From assembly GCA_002420015.1 (NCBI GenBank), contig DIHF01000060.1:40414-46322 (forward strand): a stretch of DNA of 5,909 nt, written 5' to 3'. Origin of the DNA: Micavibrio sp. UBA5703. Lineage in GTDB: Bacteria > Pseudomonadota > Alphaproteobacteria > Micavibrionales > Micavibrionaceae. The position numbers and the translations under genes are program-made. How positions within the stretch are numbered: position 1 is the first letter of the stretch; every line of letters starts with the position of its first letter. Of this stretch, positions 3,101 through 5,909 are shown piece by piece. Under the pieces are notes generated by a model that saw only the letters and a program-made list of their open reading frames with translations, did no database searches and was not told the origin of the DNA.

Positions 3101-5909
3101 ACATTCAGTTTTTAACAACGCCGGACGGAACGGATTTGCCTGTCGAACGCATGCGGATCACGAATGCAGGCAATGTCGGCATCGGCACCACGGCCCCGTC
3201 AACCAAGCTTCACCTAAGAGGTGACGGAGAATACGGAATCCAGATGACCCAGGCTGCCGCCAGCGATGCGCACAACCCCTATATCTGGTCATACAGGTCG
3301 AAAGGCACGGTCGCGTCACCCACGGCGGTGGATGTTGATGCTATCCTGATGGAACAGATCGTTTCCGCACATGACGGCACAGGCTATATCAGCGCCGGAC
3401 ATACTGCCTTCGTGGTCGACGGCACGCCGGGAACGAACGACATGCCGACCCGCTATGAGATCAACGTACAGGCCGACGGCGCGGGAAGCTGGATGGGCGA
3501 CGGCGCATCGACACCGGAATTTGTCATCAAGAACAACGGCGCGGTGGGTATTGGCATGTCATCGCCCGCGTCCAAGTTCGTGGTTGCGCCGCCCTCCTCC
3601 GAAGCCATCGCAGGCGCGGCGGTGATTACGGCGGATGCTTGCGGCACCATTAAACAAATCACTTCCGTCGGCAACCAGACGACGAATACGACGGATACGT
3701 TTACGGCCCCCACCGCCTCTTACGCCGGATGCTGTATGGATGTGGTGAACGTGGATACGGCGGATACGATTACGCTGGACAGCAACGCGAAATTCCTGAC
3801 CGGGGCTGGCTCCGACATCGCCCTCGCCCCGAACAAAGCCGTGCGCGTGTGTTCCGACGGCACCAACTGGTACCAAGCCGCCGCCGTATCGAGCGTCGCC
3901 GCGGGCGGCTCCTCCGCCATCGACGACCTGACCGATGCCTATACCTCATACGGCGCTGCAAGCAACTTCATCATGGGCCGCACCTCCGCCGCCGCCCTCA
4001 CCGCCGGGGCGCAATACAACACCTTCGTCGGCGAAGGCGCGGGCGCGACAACGGCGAACAGCACAAATGCGACAGACAACAACACGGCCACGGGTTATCA
4101 GGCTCTCCTTTCCCTGACCGCCGGCGCCGACAACACAGCATTCGGCCAGGCAGCGCTTAAAAATAACACCAGCGCGTCAAACAACACAGCGGTTGGCTCG
4201 TGGGCTTTGAACAGCGTCAGCACCGCTGGTTACAACACGGCAGTCGGGTCAGGCGCTTTGACGAACAACACGGCAGGTGAAAACTCGGCCCTAGGCACCG
4301 AAGCGCTGACCGCTAACACAACAGGCTTTAACAACACCGCTGTGGGCACCCGCGCCCTCTTTACCAACGTCGCCAAGCAGGAAAGCACAGCGATTGGTTA
4401 CAGCGCCATGTACTACGCCGACGACACCGCAACTGGCGCAGTCACCTACAACACCGCGCTCGGTGCCTACGCCCTGCGCGGCAGCACCACGGCGGCGAAT
4501 AATACGGGTACGTATAATACCGCCATCGGGCATTCATCACTCGCAGCAAACACAAGCGGTGTCGCCAATACCGCTGTGGGTGTTCTTGCCTTAAATGCCA
4601 ATACGACGGGCGAAAACAACACGGCACTCGGCAAGTTTGCGCTCAAGGTCGCAACGCAGTCCGACAACACCGCCATTGGCGCAAACGCGCTCGGCTCAAC
4701 GACCACGGGCAATGATAACACGGCTGTCGGCTCTGGTACTCTTGATGCCAATACGACGGGCCGCCGCAATACGGCTCTGGGATATAGCGCCCTTCAATCC
4801 AACAAGGCCAATGAGCAAAGCACGGCGGTCGGTTATTCCGCGATGCTTTATGCCAACGATACGACGACGTCAGTCATCACCTACAACACCGCTATCGGCT
4901 ACGAAGCCCTGATGGGCAGCGCGACAGCGGCAAATAATACGGGTGTGGCCAACACGGCCTTGGGTTGGGGCGCACTGCGCGTTACCACCAGCGGCAGTTA
5001 CAACACGGCCATCGGCCCTGCCGCGCTTTACGCCAACACCACCGGCGAACGGAACGTCGCCATCGGCAGCAGCGGTTCCGGCGGCACTCTTTCTGCCAAC
5101 ACGACCGGGGTCGACAACGTCGCCATCGGCACCACGGCCCTGAAAAGCGCCGATGCTTCCTGGAACACGGCTGTGGGAAGTGGCGCACTGGCAAACGTTG
5201 TTTCAAACGGTACCAATACGGCAGTTGGCTATCTCGCCCTTGGATCAACCACCGGCGGCGGCAACATCGCCGTCGGCGCGCAAGCCGGCACCATGGGAAC
5301 GGCAAACACCACGGGCGCCAACAACACCTTTATCGGCACCGACACCGGAGCAACTGGCTCCGGCTACCAGAACGCCACCGCCTTGGGTTATCAGGCACAA
5401 ATTACCGATAACAACATGATGAGCTTTGGTAACTCGTCCGTGACCCAGCACGTCTTCAACGGCACTGGCGCATTGACCGTTCCGCGCGGGGATACGTCCC
5501 AGCGCCCCGGCACCGCCGTCAACGGTATGCTGCGCTATAATTCCCAATCCGGTAAATTCGAAGGATACCAGGCCGGAGTCTGGACCGACATCATCACCGC
5601 TGGCGGCTCCCCCGCCTCCCCGGATCGCGGCGTGCAATTCAACTCCGGCGGTTCCTTCGCGGCGGAATCCACCTTCACCTACACCAGCACAGGAAACCTT
5701 GGCGTTGGAACAACCGCACCCGGCGCGAAACAGCATGTCCGCACGGGCGGCGGCACGGATGCGACGGTGCTTGAAACGCTGCGCATCGAAAACGAGGACA
5801 CCAACACCGCCGGAACGGACGGTATCGGCTCGGCCCTCACCTTCTGGAATGAAACCGAAACGGCGGGCACGTTCAACGAAGCCGCCCGCATCGCCGGGGT
5901 GTTCGAGGA
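1..5909 (+). CDS. Giant modular repeat protein, tail-fibre / trimeric-adhesin-like, internal fragment
   Basis: Frame 1 reads through the entire window without a stop: 1969 codons plus two bases. Both ends are missing, so no start codon or ribosome binding site can be chosen. The translation is Asn/Thr/Ala/Gly-rich, has very little Lys, has eight Cys confined to two homologous domains, and shows no hydrophobic membrane segment or obvious long coiled coil. Three restarts of one block order (linker, payload domains, Cys domain, rung array, cap, closing block) occur at codons 1, 847 and 1867. GNVGIGTTAP-type motifs, NTAVG-type rungs and the GMLRYN...GKFEGYQ block are familiar from phage tail fibres and large bacterial surface proteins. 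I infer an elongated, probably trimeric beta-structured fibre used for attachment. Phage or prophage fibre versus cell-surface adhesin cannot be decided here. Synonymous drift between copies confirms that the frame is really translated. Confidence 0.93.
127..420 (+). other. Payload domain of unit 1, first part
   Basis: Codons 43-140 follow the LGIGT hinge with LEVNGVIRL and end in RMVIDEEGRVGLGG, a degenerate form of the RMRI...GNVGIGT closing motif at 3145-3198. Between them lies a mixed beta-type sequence with SSIVFNEDANQHVGAL and GRMYFYTRG. Its layout, though not its residues, matches the payload domains of unit 2. Base composition drops here: 53 of the 120 bases at 181-300 are G or C (44%), against 63% at 1081-1140. 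This could mark a separately acquired domain. The function is unknown; receptor or glycan contact is only a guess from its position. Confidence 0.6.
421..729 (+). other. Payload of unit 1, second part, Gly/Asn-rich beta segment
   Basis: Codons 141-243 contain a Tyr-rich start (GGLYVGTAYNPAYLL), then two similar strands, NLTILAGGGDAG and NLVLQSGITTG, separated by a run of four Asn codons and GG. SSSILFQTVDANQG follows. The alternating hydrophobic strand and glycine turn pattern suggests a small beta-helix or beta-prism rung. It runs directly into the Cys domain at 730. Unit 2 has no clear equivalent, so this part is specific to unit 1. No enzyme motif is seen. Confidence 0.55.
730..1215 (+). 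repeat. Conserved four-cysteine domain plus IDDL transition, copy 1
   Basis: Codons 244-405 begin with RLVVAPPAS and carry Cys at residues 266, 296, 297 and 336, in the contexts DACGTIKQI, AGCCMDVVNVD and VRVCSDGTNW. An Ala-rich stretch and IDDLSDAYTDYG follow, then FIMGRTSAAALTAG, which leads into the first rung. The copy at 3574-4059 aligns without gaps at an offset of 2844 bp. Over codons 261-340, 78 of 80 residues are identical although 31 of 240 bases differ. The paired cysteines may form disulfides or bind metal, but neither is shown. I recognise the DGTNW-x-Q style as common near domain ends in tail-fibre proteins but cannot name the family. Confidence 0.8.
1507..1674 (+). repeat. Long-rung cassette, copy 1 (array 1)
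   Basis: This 56-residue cassette runs from KQESTAIGHNAMLYAD through AYALRGSTTAANNTG to NTAIGHSAL. It consists of two successive 22-residue rungs (1516 to 1582 to 1648) instead of the usual 17. Three more copies occur at 1843, 4375 and 4810. Bases 1603-1640 differ by one base from the 38-bp core shared by copies 2 and 3. The extra residues sit in the outward loop (xYADxxxxxAVT and RGSTTAAN), so the cassette should form a bulge on the rod. Confidence 0.8.
1843..2007 (+). repeat. Long-rung cassette, copy 2 (array 1)
   Basis: This 55-residue copy starts KSQSTAVGYYAMHYAD and ends NTAIGHSSL, with rungs of 21 and 22 residues (1852 to 1915 to 1981). It starts exactly 336 bp after copy 1, twice the length of the cassette. 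Its core at 1936-1973 is identical over 38 bp to 4471-4508 in the other array. The short lead TNVAK before it is also shared with copy 3. Confidence 0.8.
2338..2403 (+). other. Cap of rung array 1
   Basis: Codons 780-801 read SNYLNIGGAFYGDMATGNMT and then LAG. The LNIG-x-x-x-YGD-x-x-TG form is a common terminal motif after rung arrays in tail-fibre-like proteins (established pattern, not checked by search). It breaks the NTA[VI]G register and leads into the closing block. Array 2 ends with an unrelated cap, so the cap type is not fixed within the protein. Confidence 0.6.
2404..2538 (+). repeat. Unit-closing block, copy 1
   Basis: The 45 codons contain LTLPRGDTSQRPGTAVNG, then MLRYNSQSGKFEGYQAGVW and TDIIT. 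Copy 2 lies at 5464-5598 with only two residue changes (A to G and L to V). Bases 2443-2540 are identical to 5503-5600 over 98 bp, third codon positions included. The G-M-[LM]-RYN...KFEGYQ-x-G-x-W segment is widespread at domain junctions of phage tail fibres and some bacterial surface proteins. Here it ends each rung array and hands over to the next linker. An RGD tripeptide is present, but there is no evidence of integrin-type function. Confidence 0.82.
2539..2658 (+). other. Unit-opening linker domain, copy 2
   Basis: Codons 847-886 repeat the linker: AGG, SPDRGIQFNSGGSF, then FVYTSTGNLGIGT and a NP turn. It is the most diverged of the three copies at DNA level (ccgaccggggcatccag in place of the ccggatcgcggcgtgcaa of the others). 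It follows the closing block with no spacer. Confidence 0.75.
2659..2835 (+). other. Short payload segment of unit 2
   Basis: Codons 887-945 lie between the linker hinge and the GNVGIGT motif near 2791. They read as short beta strands (LSLIGDFEFG, YLRAGTDYIGLG, GLDLTIDQATG). The segment begins with QFGLSLIG, where other payloads begin with LEV or LHL, and closes with GNVGIGTGTTAP. At about 59 residues it is half the length of the two domains that follow, so it may be a reduced copy of the same fold. The function is unknown. Confidence 0.55.
2836..3198 (+). other. Payload domain 1 of a tandem pair, unit 2 (about 121 aa)
   Basis: Codons 946-1066 begin NVLEVASDTNENTLAL and contain INLMRSKGTLAAKTTV, SGDNLGAIWAFGHDGTN, AAAIEFEVDGG, DMPGNIQFLTTPDG and RMRITNAGNVGIGTTAP, in that order. 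This order of RSKGT, GD-x-LG, HDGT, VDG, DMPG and RMRI...VGIGT is a familiar domain of phage tail fibres and of large repeat proteins in other bacteria, often upstream of an S74-type chaperone. The second domain at 3199 follows the same plan with few identical residues. It is probably an exposed beta-sandwich, possibly involved in receptor binding (inference). Confidence 0.72.
3199..3573 (+). other. Payload domain 2 of a tandem pair, unit 2 (about 125 aa)
   Basis: Codons 1067-1191 begin STKLHLRGDGEYGIQM and hold IWSYRSKGTVASPTAV, HDGTGYISAG, FVVDGTPGTNDMPTRYEI and FVIKNNGAVGIGMSSP. RSKGT, HDGTG, VDG, NDMP and VGIG keep the order and approximate spacing of domain 1, while the sequence between them differs. 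This shows an old tandem duplication followed by divergence, or insertion of two related domains. The domain passes directly into the Cys domain at 3574 (KFVVAPP). Confidence 0.7.
3574..4059 (+). repeat. Conserved four-cysteine domain plus IDDL transition, copy 2
   Basis: Codons 1192-1353 are the gap-free counterpart of 730-1215. Cys lie at residues 1214, 1244, 1245 and 1284, at the same spacing as in copy 1. Over codons 1209-1288 only two residues differ: Val to Gln after SVGN, and Thr to Ser in GAGSD. In the same stretch, 28 of the 31 base changes are synonymous. The transition part varies slightly more (T/S, S/T, D/S, S/A, E/Q and T/A changes) before the first rung YNTFVG. The domain is held constant between two quite different payloads, which argues for a structural role in joining payload to rod. 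Confidence 0.8.
4375..4542 (+). repeat. Long-rung cassette, copy 3 (array 2)
   Basis: This 56-residue copy begins KQESTAIGYSAMYYAD and ends NTAIGHSSL, with two 22-residue rungs (4384 to 4450 to 4516). The TNVAK lead and the 38-bp core (4471-4508) are shared with copy 2 in array 1, which is closer to it than copy 4 in its own array. This points to duplication of whole array segments, not only local expansion. Confidence 0.8.
4810..4977 (+). repeat. Long-rung cassette, copy 4 (array 2)
   Basis: This 56-residue copy begins NEQSTAVGYSAMLYAND and ends NTALGWGAL, with two 22-residue rungs (4819 to 4885 to 4951). It is the most diverged copy: YEALMGSATAANNTG replaces the YALRGSTTAANNTG form. The loop lengths are nevertheless exactly kept, so the geometry appears to be conserved more than the residues. 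Confidence 0.77.
5389..5463 (+). other. Cap of rung array 2
   Basis: Codons 1797-1821 follow NATALGYQAQ and read ITDNNMMSFGNSSVTQHVFN. The ALG-x-x-AQ-x-x-DN...GNSSVT pattern is the typical end of YadA-like and tail-fibre rung arrays, where the roll closes before a new domain. It is unlike the LNIG cap at 2338, although both caps are followed by nearly the same closing block. Confidence 0.65.
5464..5598 (+). repeat. Unit-closing block, copy 2
   Basis: Forty-five codons with LTVPRGDTSQRPGTAVNG, MLRYNSQSGKFEGYQAGVW and TDIIT. It matches 2404-2538 in frame at a distance of 3060 bp. Identity to the base begins at 5503 and ends at 5600, while the bases just upstream (5464-5502) and downstream differ at many positions. 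It joins array 2 to unit 3. Confidence 0.82.
5599..5715 (+). other. Unit-opening linker domain, copy 3
   Basis: Codons 1867-1905 repeat AGG, SPDRGVQFNSGGSF, FTYTSTGNLGVGT and end before the APG turn. The DNA resembles the copy at base 1 (34 bp identical, 5618-5651 to 20-53) more than the copy at 2539, so the three linkers have not simply drifted from one tandem event. Confidence 0.75.
5716..5909 (+). other. Start of payload domain of unit 3 (cut by window end)
   Basis: From codon 1906 the sequence reads APGAKQHVRTGGGTD, then TVLETLRIENEDTNTAGTDG, SALTFWNETETAG and AARIAGVFE at the edge. The 'LRIEN...GIG-x-x-L-x-FWN...AARI-x-GV' layout corresponds to the opening half of tail-fibre payload domains of the type seen at 2836. 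It is a different sequence from both unit 2 domains. The expected RM-x-I...VGIGT close would lie beyond the window. Confidence 0.6.

Larger units (their letters stand above)
4018..5388 (+). repeat. YadA-head-like rung array 2 (26 rungs)
   Basis: Twenty-six rungs start at 4018, 4081, 4132, 4183, 4234, 4282, 4333, 4384, 4450, 4516, 4567, 4618, 4666, 4717, 4768, 4819, 4885, 4951, 5002, 5053, 5116, 5164, 5215, 5263, 5323 and 5371. Thirteen of 25 intervals are exactly 17 residues; several are 16. As in array 1, the first interval is 21 residues and two long-rung cassettes are embedded. The C-terminal part (5053 onward) is less regular, with Gly-rich loops such as GSSGSGGTLSAN. A rigid trimeric beta-roll rod is inferred by analogy with YadA heads. 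Confidence 0.87.
2539..5598 (+). repeat. Large modular unit 2 (1020 codons)
   Basis: This is a complete unit bounded by two closing blocks. It carries linker (2539-2658), short payload (2659-2835), two tandem payload domains (2836-3573), Cys domain with transition (3574-4059), 26-rung array (4018-5388), cap (5389-5463) and closing block (5464-5598). Block order is the same as in unit 1, and the fixed blocks align without gaps. The payload section and the number of rungs are what differ. The exact repeat distance between closing blocks is 3060 bp (1020 codons), so the duplication keeps the frame. Confidence 0.88.

Noticed and set aside
1174..5388. AAC/AAT-rich repeats as a possible target of a diversity-generating retroelement
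   Set aside because: The Asn codons are part of a conserved structural rung. There is no matching template repeat, no reverse transcriptase and no C-type lectin-like end in the window.
1..5909. Promoters, terminators, tRNA or insertion sequences
   Set aside because: The whole window is continuous coding sequence in one frame. I see no hairpin with a T run, tRNA-like fold, inverted terminal repeats or transposase motifs.

Overview
The whole window is the inside of one very large protein-coding gene on the + strand. Frame 1 stays open from base 1 to base 5909 (1969 full codons plus two bases) with no stop, and neither its start nor its end lies in the window. No intergenic space, RNA gene, promoter, terminator, mobile element or CRISPR array is visible. 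Open stretches in the other five frames are by-products of the repetitive, GC-rich codons.

The protein is a modular, repetitive, probably fibrous surface or tail-fibre-like protein. It is rich in Asn, Thr, Ala and Gly and is made mostly of short beta-rungs of the form NTA[VI]G-x-x-AL. These resemble the head repeats of YadA-type trimeric adhesins and the repeat arrays of phage and prophage tail fibres. Each time a unit closes, the same order of blocks restarts: (1) a linker with a PDRG-x-QFNSGG core ending in a TSTG-x-LGIGT motif; (2) one or more divergent 'payload' domains closed by a G-x-VGIGT-type motif; (3) a conserved domain that holds all the cysteines of the translated window; (4) an IDDL transition; (5) an array of 21 to 26 rungs; (6) an array cap; (7) a closing block containing NGMLRYN and GKFEGYQ. 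Unit 1 (cut at its left side, 1-2538) and unit 2 (2539-5598) are complete or nearly so, and unit 3 starts at 5599. The full protein is therefore well over 2000 residues.

The copies differ in how they have diverged. The cysteine domain is nearly identical in protein but has drifted at synonymous sites. The closing block carries 98 bp identical to the base, 3060 bp apart. The payload domains share little beyond their boundary motifs. This pattern suggests a fibre built by duplication and domain exchange, with local homogenisation.

The source cannot be fixed from the window. High GC (low 60s % in the conserved blocks, 44% in one payload stretch) and the tail-fibre-style motifs suggest a GC-rich bacterium, possibly a proteobacterium, or a prophage. 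A C-terminal self-cleaving chaperone (peptidase S74 type) or a YadA-type membrane anchor would be expected downstream, but neither is in view.
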